A DNA stretch of 14,171 nt from JAXGYX01 sp964487355 (GCA_964487355.1 CAZAPS010000038.1:1-14171), one strand, 5' to 3'. Positions 1 through 7,399 are shown, counted from the first letter of the stretch. The notes: a model not told the origin generated them from the letters alone. Numbers and translations: made by a program.

Positions 1-1352
1 TCTACGCCTCCCAATGCGACAAACTGATCATCACGCTGGCGGACGGAACCGAAAATAGCCTGACCGACGCTGGATCGCGCTTTCAGTACATCGACGCGGC
101 TGAGAAAGAGCCCAACGCGGCCCTGTTTTGTAAGGATGATCTGACCATCAATGGGACCGGCGCCCTGACTGTGAACGCAGACTTTAACAACGGAATTGTC
201 AGCAAGGACGATCTTCTGATTGTCAGCGGTGAAATAACGGTGAACGCCGCGAACCATGGCCTAAGGGGAAACGACTCCGTGACAATCCTCAGCGGAAGCT
301 TGGACATCACAGCGGGCAACGATGGCGTCCAGACCAACAATACCAAAGGCAGTTCGCTGGGGTGGATCCTCATTGAAAACGGTACCATCGCGATCACAGC
401 CGGACATGACGGCATCCAGGCCGACACTTCGATCAACATAACGGAGGGCACCTTCAGCATCACGGCGGGGTCCGCGTCCTCCTCGGACACCACATCGGAC
501 AGCTATAAGGGGATCAAGTCCGCGGGCGACATTACAATCGCCAACGGCACCCTCATGATTGACAGCGTGGACGATGGCATTCATTCGAACGGCAGCATTG
601 CCATAGCCAATGGGTCTTTCACGATTTCCACGGGAGATGACGGCATCCACGCTGATGACAACCTGACCATTCACGACGGGGCAATAGAGGTGACCGAGGC
701 CTATGAAGGGCTTGAGGCGGCCAACATTGTCATTGTCGGCGGCGAAATCAACCTGACAACCTCCGACGACGCCATAAACGCGGCGGGCGGCGGCGACCAA
801 AGTGGCAATGGCGGGCGGTTTGGCCATGACATGTTTGCCACCGGCGGCGCGTATGGTGTCAGCATCAGTGGCGGTAACATTGCCTTCTCAGCGGGCGGTG
901 ATGGCATTGATTCCAACGGCACCATAGACATAAGTGGCGGAAACATTGAGGGCATCATCAATTCCACACCGGATAACGGAGCGTTGGACGCTGACGGAGG
1001 TGTGACTTTTACGGGCGGCACCATTATTTATGGCGGCACGGGGGTCGGATCCACTCCGGGCAGCGATTCAACACAGAGCTACGTGTTTGTGGATTCCGGC
1101 ATCGCGGCAGGTAAAGAGATCGCAGTGAAAAAGGATGGTCAGACGCTGATTACTTTTACGCCGACATCGACGGTCCAATATCTCGCTTTGTCTTCGCCCG
1201 ATATTTCAAGCGGTGAAAGCTACGAAATCCATAGCGGAGGCAACCTGCTCACCACCGTCACGTCGGGAGTCGGCGGTAGCGGCACACCGACAGGTGGGCC
1301 CGGAGGAATGGGAAATCCGGGAGAAATGGGCGGGCCCGGTGGACGAAGATAA
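1..1352 (+). CDS. Cthe_2159-like beta-helix carbohydrate-binding protein (5' truncated by window edge)
   Basis: The reading frame is open from position 3, so the gene starts left of the window. About 449 C-terminal residues are visible. They consist of repeated coils of roughly 20-24 residues built on the pattern I-x-x-G-x-(I/F)-x-I-x-x-x-DDGI(H/Q/D)-(A/S)-(D/N), with examples DGIQAD, DGIHSN, DGIHAD, DAINAA and DGIDSN. This is the hallmark of the right-handed parallel beta-helix family named after Clostridium thermocellum Cthe_2159 (DUF4353-type carbohydrate-binding domain), whose founder binds acidic plant polysaccharide. The conserved Asp residues in the turns may bind calcium (inference). 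After the helix comes a small beta-rich domain of about 60 residues, then a Gly/Pro/Met-rich tail ending in GGRR. The signal peptide would lie outside the window. Family assignment is fairly sure; ligand and surface location are inferred. The gene is unrelated to, and more GC-rich than, the inositol genes. Confidence 0.85.
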   Translation, partial: YASQCDKLIITLADGTENSLTDAGSRFQYIDAAEKEPNAALFCKDDLTINGTGALTVNADFNNGIVSKDDLLIVSGEITVNAANHGLRGNDSVTILSGSLDITAGNDGVQTNNTKGSSLGWILIENGTIAITAGHDGIQADTSINITEGTFSITAGSASSSDTTSDSYKGIKSAGDITIANGTLMIDSVDDGIHSNGSIAIANGSFTISTGDDGIHADDNLTIHDGAIEVTEAYEGLEAANIVIVGGEINLTTSDDAINAAGGGDQSGNGGRFGHDMFATGGAYGVSISGGNIAFSAGGDGIDSNGTIDISGGNIEGIINSTPDNGALDADGGVTFTGGTIIYGGTGVGSTPGSDSTQSYVFVDSGIAAGKEIAVKKDGQTLITFTPTSTVQYLALSSPDISSGESYEIHSGGNLLTTVTSGVGGSGTPTGGPGGMGNPGEMGGPGGRR

Positions 1353-1372
1353 TGTAAGCACGTGCCCCGGCG

Positions 1373-1409
1373 TGTAGTGCTCTTTGTCAACTTGGCAGGG
1401 GGCACTACA
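1373..1409 (+). terminator. Candidate terminator hairpin downstream of the beta-helix gene
   Basis: A perfect 8-bp arm pair, TGTAGTGC (1373-1380) and GCACTACA (1402-1409), continues inward through G-U and Watson-Crick pairs to about 16 bp with a 5-nt loop (AACTT). It lies 20 bp after the stop codon, in a convergent intergenic region. No clear U-tract follows, so efficient intrinsic termination is uncertain. The rest of 1353-1537 holds no gene I can support. Confidence 0.45.
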
Positions 1410-1537
1410 GCTTTCGCAGGTTCTTCGTTGGAGATATGATAAAAACGATCAGACAATACAGATGGAGGAATATAAGGCTAAAATTCAGAGCATAGAACCA
1501 TCTTACTATGTATCAATTTAATACGAGTCTAGAACCT

Positions 1538-2023
1538 TTATTTTGTTTGTTTTGCTATGTTATTTCGTTTAAACAGGTATCTAAAAATGATGCTTATAAC
1601 GATCACAATTAATAGAAGAACCCACGTCATCACACGGTAAAGATTTCTCCAAAAGATGAGTTGGCTGTGATGATCCAAAAGGGCTTGGTCTATTCCCTTT
1701 TCATCTTCAATTGAACCGGCTTGTTTCAGAGTTCTAATGGTAACTTGCATGCTGCCGGGTTGAACAATCATGGGTTTTTTAAGGTCGTCTTGAAACTCCA
1801 GCCAATAACCTTGACCGGCTTTATAATCCACAGCCACACCTTCATCTGTGTCGATCAGCGTTATGTCTGTGTATGGATGCCATTTTACGACGTACCGTTG
1901 TTGCACATTCTGCTGAATTTCAGCGGTTCGGCGCATCTGACTAAAAAACACAAACAGTAACCCAATTACAATACCGGCGATGATCATCGCGTATGGGACG
2001 ATCTTCCGACGCTGTTCAACCAT
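1538..2023 (-). CDS. Small two-TM membrane protein of unknown function, downstream of the wall hydrolase
   Basis: I do not recognise this 161-residue protein. A basic N-terminus (VEQRRK) leads into a TM helix at about residues 8-28. A soluble, probably extracellular segment of about 100 residues follows, then a second TM helix at about 133-153 and a basic tail (FKRNN..KQTK). The start is placed at 2023 because AAGGAG (2033-2038) lies 9 nt upstream of that ATG. ATGs at 2032 and 2053 are also in frame, but the first abuts the SD and the second precedes it. The gene starts 63 bp after the peptidoglycan hydrolase stop and is probably co-transcribed with it. It may be a membrane partner of that enzyme or of a secretion or conjugation complex, but nothing in the sequence proves this. 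Confidence 0.7.
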   Translation of the reverse strand: MVEQRRKIVPYAMIIAGIVIGLLFVFFSQMRRTAEIQQNVQQRYVVKWHPYTDITLIDTDEGVAVDYKAGQGYWLEFQDDLKKPMIVQPGSMQVTIRTLKQAGSIEDEKGIDQALLDHHSQLIFWRNLYRVMTWVLLLIVIVISIIFRYLFKRNNIAKQTK

Positions 2024-2086
2024 TTTATTCATCTCCTTCTTTTTTACCTCCAATACAGGCTACACATTATCTACCGACGGAGCGAA

Positions 2087-3571
2087 CTAATCTTCCACCA
2101 TGGCAGTTTCGTTATACGGTAGCCGTCCCCAATAAATATTTCTTCCTCCATGTGTAGAGGACCAATTTATCACGTCATACGTACCATAAGTGACTCCGGT
2201 AAGAAAATCTCTTTCGCCCGTAGGGGTTAGCAGCGTGGTTGTTCCTCCACCGATGGATTGAATCACTTCCACCGATCCATTTGGGTTGGTACTAAGGACA
2301 ATCGCAACATGAGTAATGGCCCGCTTGGCGCTTGATTGAGTGAACAACAGGTCGCCACGTCGGATTTGATTGACGTCAATTCCGGTGTTTCGCGCCCTTA
2401 ATTCACAGTTGTCAAATATGTTTTGCGCTAGCAGACGTGGTCTCATGGAACCGTCAAACGTTTCAACCATGCGGTATTCTTGACCTTTCGCGTCAAACCC
2501 CGGTTGCGCGTATGAAATCGCATGTTCCGGAATGATAAAGGTATTTGTTTCCACACAATACGCATGGAGCACAAGAGCGGAACAATCCACTTTATACTGA
2601 TATAAGTTGTCACGGGTAAATACCGCATCTTTGGGTGGATCCGGACTGTGATCGGTGTCATATGGCATATCCAACATACCTTCAGCCACTTGAATCGCGG
2701 CTTCCACACCACTTGGGGCTCGGCTCACGTCTCTGCCGGCCAGTATGCTTCGCGCCCATTCCAAGGTATAGGTTTTTGAGTCATCATATTTACCATAATC
2801 GTATTGATTATAGATTTTGCGGTACTTGCCTCCATACGCATCATCGGTCGTATACCCGATTTGATAGAGCACATCACCAATATTGGGACCATTCGCCGGG
2901 TCCTTCGAAGCTTCGCGCAAGGGCGCGTACCTGTCTCCCTGCATCCACCAGCCATGAAACTGTATACATTCTTCCACCGTGTCATAGTGGTTGAAATCAG
3001 CATCATCCCACGTTTCATTTTCTGATTGATCTTCTTGCAAAATCATATCGGATCCGGATTTTGGCGTGAAGGTTCCACCATATTGGGTTTGAAACCCTTC
3101 AAACATATTAGGATAGTGATGATGAGCAAAAAAATTGTTCCCTTTATAGGCCAAAGAGTCTTGTGAAGGGGTCGGCATACCGGACTCAGCCTTTGCCTGT
3201 ACAAAAAATTGTGACGGCAACATATCTGCCCTGTGTGCCTCAACAATCGCAAAGGGCAGGATGTACGCCTCCCATTTGGCATCGTCCCAGCCTTGGGCTA
3301 CAATTTGCGCTACAGTCATGCCATCGCTATCACTTGACTCGCTTTGTTCGGAAAACAAGCCATCATCCATCGGACTGCTCTCGTCAGTGATTCCCCAGAC
3401 TGCAGGCGATAAGGTGATGAGCATCAACATTAATAAAACAAGTATGAGCAGTAGCCAACGTACTGCCAAGATACCGGTAAATTTATTTGTGATTTTTTTA
3501 CCGGCTGTTTTAGCCACTTTCGTTAACTTATTCTCCTGATTGAAGTTTGGATGTTGTCCTACTTGACTCAC
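2087..3571 (-). CDS. Membrane-anchored bifunctional peptidoglycan hydrolase (glucosaminidase + NlpC/P60)
   Basis: The 494-residue protein has a basic cytoplasmic N-terminus, one TM anchor at about residues 34-59 and an acidic Ser-rich linker. Next is a glucosaminidase-like domain (about 100-265) with LPSQFF and AKAESGM, Glu129 being the likely catalytic acid, followed by the typical GNNFF. The C-terminal NlpC/P60 (C40) domain (about 288-487) has Cys330 in DCSALV and His421 in THVAIVL as the expected catalytic pair, and RRGDLLF before the His. Such enzymes cut both glycan and peptide bonds of the wall. The combination resembles hydrolases of Gram-positive conjugation modules (Tn916 Orf14-like), but also housekeeping wall enzymes. 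The start is GTG at 3571 with AAGGG a few bases upstream; no better in-frame start occurs before the TM segment. The two-TM protein gene follows directly. No other conjugation gene is visible, so an element origin is only a possibility. Confidence 0.88.
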   Translation of the reverse strand: MSQVGQHPNFNQENKLTKVAKTAGKKITNKFTGILAVRWLLLILVLLMLMLITLSPAVWGITDESSPMDDGLFSEQSESSDSDGMTVAQIVAQGWDDAKWEAYILPFAIVEAHRADMLPSQFFVQAKAESGMPTPSQDSLAYKGNNFFAHHHYPNMFEGFQTQYGGTFTPKSGSDMILQEDQSENETWDDADFNHYDTVEECIQFHGWWMQGDRYAPLREASKDPANGPNIGDVLYQIGYTTDDAYGGKYRKIYNQYDYGKYDDSKTYTLEWARSILAGRDVSRAPSGVEAAIQVAEGMLDMPYDTDHSPDPPKDAVFTRDNLYQYKVDCSALVLHAYCVETNTFIIPEHAISYAQPGFDAKGQEYRMVETFDGSMRPRLLAQNIFDNCELRARNTGIDVNQIRRGDLLFTQSSAKRAITHVAIVLSTNPNGSVEVIQSIGGGTTTLLTPTGERDFLTGVTYGTYDVINWSSTHGGRNIYWGRLPYNETAMVED

Positions 3572-3621
3572 CTGTCCCTTCTGTTGATAGAGTCATTTAA
3601 TTTGTAACTTTAGAAGAAAGA

Positions 3622-3651
3622 GTCATAGGACTTCATTACAACGATCGTCAA
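3622..3651 (-). promoter_or_regulatory. Candidate sigma-A promoter for the peptidoglycan hydrolase gene
   Basis: On the minus strand a -35 hexamer TTGACG (3646-3651, 5/6 match) and a -10 hexamer TATGAC (3622-3627, 4/6 match) are separated by 18 bp. They lie about 50 bp upstream of the GTG at 3571. The palindrome ACGATCGT (3641-3648) overlaps the -35 box. Confidence 0.45.
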
Positions 3652-3683
3652 GAAAAAACAAATCGGTGTAAGGAGAAAGGTCC

Positions 3684-3746
3684 ATGACACAGAACCAAGA
3701 TACCACAAACCCGGAGGCGATGCTCCGCAATTTAAGAGGGCTATAA
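3684..3746 (+). CDS. 20-codon ORF with strong SD; leader peptide or 5' remnant of a lost gene
   Basis: An ATG at 3684 is preceded by AAGGAG (3670-3675) at an ideal 8-nt spacing and runs 20 codons to TAA at 3744-3746. The peptide begins MTQNQDTTNPEAML and ends in RNLRGL; I recognise no family. Codon use is ordinary for the window. It could be a real small peptide, an attenuation-type leader for the hairpins just downstream (3808-3878), or the first codons of a gene whose body was deleted. It is transcribed toward the iolD 3' end, so no sense gene follows it here. The SD is the only positive evidence. Confidence 0.3.
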   Translation: MTQNQDTTNPEAMLRNLRGL

Positions 3747-3807
3747 GATCCAATTGCAAAAGCTGAATTTGACACTAATCATTGATGGCTATACAAAATC
3801 TCTGACA

Positions 3808-3878
3808 CTCGGGGGTGCGGACTCATTTAAATGCAAAAGCGCATTCCCCCAGAGCCTAAAATACAAAACTCTGGGGGA
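3808..3878 (-). terminator. Competing GC-rich hairpins; probable terminator of the iol operon
   Basis: On the minus strand, about 40 bp after the iolD stop, TCCCCCAGAG (3878-3869) pairs perfectly over 10 bp with CTCTGGGGGA (3854-3845) around a 14-nt loop. The same central segment, extended as far as 3840, can instead pair with CGCACCCCCGAG (3819-3808) as 3 + 5 + 4 bp with small bulges. The first hairpin is followed by ATGCGCTTTTGC, a weak U-run. The loop of the second contains the palindrome CATTTAAATG (3824-3833). Termination of the inositol transcript is the simplest role. Confidence 0.55.
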
Positions 3879-3918
3879 TCACGCTCATTATATCCCGGCA
3901 ATCATTCCGCCGACAGTA

Positions 3919-5847
3919 TCAGTAAAGTCGCGATATCGCACGTCCTTTAATCACGCCTTCATAGGCCTTTTGAACACTTTCTTTTTCAGAATGTGAAGCT
4001 AGTCCCACATTCCAAAAAGTTTCAAAGCTATTGGTCATTGTCTTAGGAATCGTTTTGATGTCTATCAGTGTGGAAATGGTTTGTTTTTTAGCATCTTCGA
4101 TGGCCTCTTTTAACTCGTCCAAAGATTTCACAACATATACCTTCAAACCATAACCTTCACCAATTTTCGCAAAATCGACCGGTATCAAATCTCCCTGCGG
4201 CCTGTTTTTATTACCATATCTAAATTCAGTGGCGAGAGAATCGACACCGTGTCCCATCTGTAGGTTGTTGATGCATCCAAATCCGCAATTATCAAACAAT
4301 AATATGTTAATTTTTTGGTTTTCTTGCTGAGCTGTCATAATTTCTGAATGTAACATCTGGAATGATCCATCCCCCAGAAACGAGTAGACTTCTCTGTCGG
4401 GTTCCGCCATTTTCGCTCCAAGCGCTCCCGCGATTTCATATCCCATACAGGAATATCCGTATTCTGCATGATAGCCTTTGAAGGAATCAGTTTCCCAGAT
4501 ACGCTCCAGATCCGATGGCAAAGATCCTCCCGCTGTCACTACGATCGCATCCTCGTCCAAAATATCATTTAACAAGCAAATTGCTGCCGACTGAACTACG
4601 GAGGTGCCATAAAGCTCAACAAACTCTTCAACACTTCTGGGATCTCTGTCCGTGATTGCCGGCTCAAAATTCTCCGTATAGGCAGCATCGGCAAGCTGAT
4701 TTCTTTCCTTTCGCCAAGCTGATTTCGCTTCTTCAATTTCAGTGGTATAGCCGGACCGATATCCTTTTTCTTCAAGTTTGGCTTCAAGAGCGATCAGCGT
4801 TGATTTGGCATCGCCAACAGCTTTTATGGCGTCCATTTTTTCCGCATGATATGAACTCGTATTGATCGATACAAACCGGACGTTTGGATTTTGAAATTGA
4901 CTCTTGGAGCCCGTGACAAAGTCATTCATTCTGGTACCAATCGCAATGACCACATCCGCATTTAGCGCCAAGCGGTTGGATGCCAGCGTACCACACACGC
5001 CGATGCCGCCTGTGCACAGCTCATGAGATGCTCTGGCCGCGCTTTTTCCTGCCTGTGTTTCGCCAAAAGGGATCTTAAATTTATCACAAAATCTCTCTAA
5101 AACCTCACCGGCCTCCGAGTACTTGACCCCGCCACCACAAATGACGATTGGTTTTTTAGCTTGGCTAATGATTTCAGCAATGTCGCTCAGCTCTTCATCA
5201 ACAGCGACAGGCCTGGTGATCCTGTGAATCCTTTTTTGAAAGAAATAGTCCGGGTAGTCAAATGTTTCTCCCTCGACGTCCTGGGCGATGCTAATGCATA
5301 CCGCCCCGGTATCAGATGGATCTGTCAACACTCTCATAGCGTTAATCATGGCTGTCATAATTTGTTCCGGTCTTGTGACGCTATCCCAATATTTTGTAAC
5401 CGGTCTGAATGCGTCATTGGTCGAGATCGTGAAATTATGCGTTTGCTCTATTTCTTGTAGGACCGGTGATGGTTGTCGATTCGCAAATCCATCAGCCGGA
5501 ATAACTAATAATGGAAGGTTGTTAACCGTCGCTGTTGCGCAAGCGGTCACCATATTGGCGGCGCCGGGTCCTATGCTTGAAGCGCATGGGATGATTTTTT
5601 TACGATTATGTTGTTTGGCATATCCTATCGCGACATGACACATCCCTTGCTCATTTCTACCTTGATAAACTTTTAGATCTCCCGTACTCGAAGCCAAGGC
5701 CTCACCAATCCCAACAGCATTTCCATGTCCGAAAATAGTGAAGATTCCCTCAATAAATTTAATCTCTTCTCCATCGTATGATACATATTGGTTGTCTAAA
5801 AATTTCACCAGCGCCTGTGACGTTGTCATCTTTGTTGTACCGGCCAT
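3919..5847 (-). CDS. iolD: 3D-(3,5/4)-trihydroxycyclohexane-1,2-dione acylhydrolase
   Basis: IolD is a thiamine-diphosphate enzyme that hydrolytically opens the ring of the diketo product of IolE, giving 5-deoxy-glucuronate. The 642-residue length and full domain order match the family. The N-terminal ThDP pyrimidine domain has FTIFGHGN (36-43) and NEQG, with Glu66 the likely cofactor-activating acid. A central domain follows (about 220-360). The C-terminal pyrophosphate domain has YGYSCMGYE (463-471) and the metal motif GDGSF (492-496) to NN at 527-528. The protein is recognisably close to Bacillus subtilis IolD. The start is clear: AGGAGG sits just upstream of the ATG at 5847. It lies 134 bp after ctfB and is the last gene of the inositol block. 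The hairpin at 3845-3878 follows it. Confidence 0.96.
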   Translation of the reverse strand: MAGTTKMTTSQALVKFLDNQYVSYDGEEIKFIEGIFTIFGHGNAVGIGEALASSTGDLKVYQGRNEQGMCHVAIGYAKQHNRKKIIPCASSIGPGAANMVTACATATVNNLPLLVIPADGFANRQPSPVLQEIEQTHNFTISTNDAFRPVTKYWDSVTRPEQIMTAMINAMRVLTDPSDTGAVCISIAQDVEGETFDYPDYFFQKRIHRITRPVAVDEELSDIAEIISQAKKPIVICGGGVKYSEAGEVLERFCDKFKIPFGETQAGKSAARASHELCTGGIGVCGTLASNRLALNADVVIAIGTRMNDFVTGSKSQFQNPNVRFVSINTSSYHAEKMDAIKAVGDAKSTLIALEAKLEEKGYRSGYTTEIEEAKSAWRKERNQLADAAYTENFEPAITDRDPRSVEEFVELYGTSVVQSAAICLLNDILDEDAIVVTAGGSLPSDLERIWETDSFKGYHAEYGYSCMGYEIAGALGAKMAEPDREVYSFLGDGSFQMLHSEIMTAQQENQKINILLFDNCGFGCINNLQMGHGVDSLATEFRYGNKNRPQGDLIPVDFAKIGEGYGLKVYVVKSLDELKEAIEDAKKQTISTLIDIKTIPKTMTNSFETFWNVGLASHSEKESVQKAYEGVIKGRAISRLY

Positions 5848-5938
5848 GTTTTCCTCCTACATGCCATTCAATTTGGGTCAAGACAAATATGTTTTTGCGA
5901 TTTTACCGCATCAGCTTTATAAAGATTTCCTTAAGTCG

Positions 5939-5989
5939 TCGTCAACTGTGTTGCCGTCGAGCGTTTCTCAAGTTTTTATCGTCAACTGT
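5939..5989. repeat. 11-bp direct repeat at the ctfB 3' end
   Basis: TCGTCAACTGT occurs at 5939-5949 and at 5979-5989, 40 bp apart. The second copy contains the stop codon and last codons of the B subunit on the minus strand, so the first looks like a small duplication of the gene end. Otherwise the 134-bp gap holds only the iolD ribosome binding site. Confidence 0.5.
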
Positions 5990-6647
5990 CTTTCCATACT
6001 TTTAAATGATCATTGACAATTAATTTCGCATGCGTAAGGCTTTGAACCTCCTCCACAGTTGTCGTCTCATGTATCTCCCGGAGCAACAATCCTTCCGGAA
6101 CCACTTTCATGACCGCCAGTTCCGTAACGATCGTATCGACTTTGCCTACCGCGGTTAAAGGCAGAGAGCACTGTTTTAATATTTTAGGTTTCCCTTTATT
6201 CGTGTGCAGGGTAGACACAATCACACGCTTGACCCCCGTGACCAAATCCATGGCTCCGCCCATTCCCGGAACAATTTTACCCGGAATGATCCAACTGGCC
6301 AGATTTCCCTTGGCGTCGACCTCCAACGCTCCAAGTACACAGACATCGATGTGTCCGCCGCGAATCATGCCAAAGGATGTACTGCTGTCAAAGTATGCTC
6401 CACCGGGCAAGACGCCGGCATACTGTCCACCCGCGTCGACCACGTCAAATGTCCGCTCAGATTCCTTGGGTGTGTTTCCCATACAAATCATGCCATTTTC
6501 CGATTCAAAAAAGACTTCTACATTTTCGGGGATATAGTTCGCTACCTGCGTAGGCAGACCAATACCTAGATTAACGTAATCTTGGTCAGAGAGTTCTTGC
6601 GCCACTCTTTTTGCTATTCTTGCTCTTAAATCATGACTAGTAGACAT
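5982..6647 (-). CDS. 3-oxoacid-type CoA-transferase, subunit B
   Basis: This is the beta subunit of a class I CoA-transferase (AtoA/ScoB type). It forms the active site with the preceding A subunit and moves CoA from a donor thioester to a carboxylic acid. The motif SENGMICMG (residues 49-57 from the chosen start) carries the nucleophilic Glu50 that forms the glutamyl-CoA intermediate. NLGIGLPT (26-33) and PGMGGAMDLV are also typical. Length is 221 residues, normal for the subunit. The start is set at 6647 because GGGGG(TGAT) lies 8 nt before that ATG. ATGs at 6653 and 6680 are in frame but poorly placed. It overlaps the A gene by 11 nt, implying translational coupling. In this operon the acceptor may be 3-hydroxypropionate or another product of malonic semialdehyde (inference), but acetoacetate or butyrate cannot be excluded. 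Confidence 0.92.
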   Translation of the reverse strand: MSTSHDLRARIAKRVAQELSDQDYVNLGIGLPTQVANYIPENVEVFFESENGMICMGNTPKESERTFDVVDAGGQYAGVLPGGAYFDSSTSFGMIRGGHIDVCVLGALEVDAKGNLASWIIPGKIVPGMGGAMDLVTGVKRVIVSTLHTNKGKPKILKQCSLPLTAVGKVDTIVTELAVMKVVPEGLLLREIHETTTVEEVQSLTHAKLIVNDHLKVWKDS

Positions 6648-7302
6648 ATGCATCACCCCCTCGAACAATGTAATCGACAAATATGCTTGGTGTTAATATG
6701 CTTTCTTTCGTCAAGGAGCCAACGGGTACCAGTTTTTCGGCCTCAACAATGACTGTGTCTGCTGCCGTCGCCATCATTTGATTAAAATTGTTGGTCGTCC
6801 CTCTGTATATCGTGTTGCCGACATAGTCCGTCAAGCTGCCGCGTATCAAAGAAAGGTCAGCTCGAATGGGTTTTTCCAGCAAAAATTCTTTGCCGTCGAC
6901 CTCAATGATCTCCTTGCCTTCAGCGACCAAAGTCCCTAAACCGGTTGCCACCAAAATACCACCCAAGCCATACCCGCCTGCTCTGATCTGTTCAATTAGA
7001 GTCCCTTGTGGTATCAAAACGACTTCCAAAGTCCCCTCATTCATCTGCTTGCCGGTCTCAGGATTTAAGCCGATGTGTGTTGTGTAAAGTTTCTTAACTC
7101 TTTTTCCCGCAATCAGCTTACCTACGCCTTTGTCAATTGTCGCTGTGTCATTGCAAATTAAGGTGATATCTTTAATATTTAAGTCCATCACTTTGTTGAT
7201 TAACTTCTCCGGTGTGCCACAGCCCAGAAACCCACCGACCATGATGCTCATACCGTCAAAAAGCAAGTCTTTGATCGCTTCAATTTCAATTAGTTTTCCC
7301 AT
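6637..7302 (-). CDS. 3-oxoacid-type CoA-transferase, subunit A
   Basis: This alpha subunit (AtoD/ScoA type, 221 residues) binds CoA. It has the N-terminal glycine-rich motif GGFLGCGTPEKL (23-34), the ICNDT segment and GGILVATGLGT, all characteristic of the family. It overlaps the B gene by 11 nt. The ATG at 7302 is the only usable start, because an in-frame TAG lies a few codons upstream with no alternative start between. Yet no good SD is close: the nearest AAGGAG (7336-7341) is 33 nt upstream, with an AT-rich palindrome between. A likely terminator and a second palindrome lie further upstream, so the pair may have its own control. Its place inside an inositol operon lacking iolA suggests CoA activation of the C3 product (inference). 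Confidence 0.92.
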   Translation of the reverse strand: MGKLIEIEAIKDLLFDGMSIMVGGFLGCGTPEKLINKVMDLNIKDITLICNDTATIDKGVGKLIAGKRVKKLYTTHIGLNPETGKQMNEGTLEVVLIPQGTLIEQIRAGGYGLGGILVATGLGTLVAEGKEIIEVDGKEFLLEKPIRADLSLIRGSLTDYVGNTIYRGTTNNFNQMMATAADTVIVEAEKLVPVGSLTKESILTPSIFVDYIVRGGDAYVY

Positions 7303-7315
7303 ACTGTGCTCATCT

Positions 7316-7335
7316 ATATATACCTAGATATATAT
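7316..7335 (-). promoter_or_regulatory. 20-bp AT-rich near-perfect palindrome between SD and start codon of the CoA-transferase A gene
   Basis: The minus strand reads ATATATATCTAGGTATATAT, an 8-bp stem (one T-G pair) around a CTAG centre. It starts immediately after AAGGAG (7336-7341). In RNA, folding it would shorten the SD-to-AUG gap from 33 to about 13 nt. As DNA it could be an operator. Function is inferred. Confidence 0.5.
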
Positions 7336-7399
7336 CTCCTTCCATTAAATGACAGCTACCAAATCTAAAGGTTTCTCACCTGTTATTTTTTATTTGGTC

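Larger units (their letters stand above)
3572..3918. other. 347-bp spacer between iolD and the wall-hydrolase gene
   Basis: This stretch separates the inositol operon from the hydrolase pair. It contains the candidate hydrolase promoter, a plus-strand 20-codon ORF with a strong SD, and the hairpin cluster at 3808-3878. I found no intact protein gene. A low-complexity reading frame around 3754-3996 runs antisense into iolD and shows no protein-like features. Confidence 0.6.

Noticed and set aside
83..1024. Long minus-strand open frames (83-493, 261-827, 701-1024) opposite the beta-helix gene
   Set aside because: They are antisense shadows of a GC-rich repetitive coding sequence, lack SDs and overlap one another.
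3754..3996. 80-codon plus-strand frame
   Set aside because: No SD; it runs through the hairpin cluster and antisense into the iolD 3' end.
6648..6680. Upstream start (6680) for CoA-transferase B
   Set aside because: The extra 11 residues are not family-like and the SD lies inside them; GGGGGTGAT is best placed for ATG 6647.
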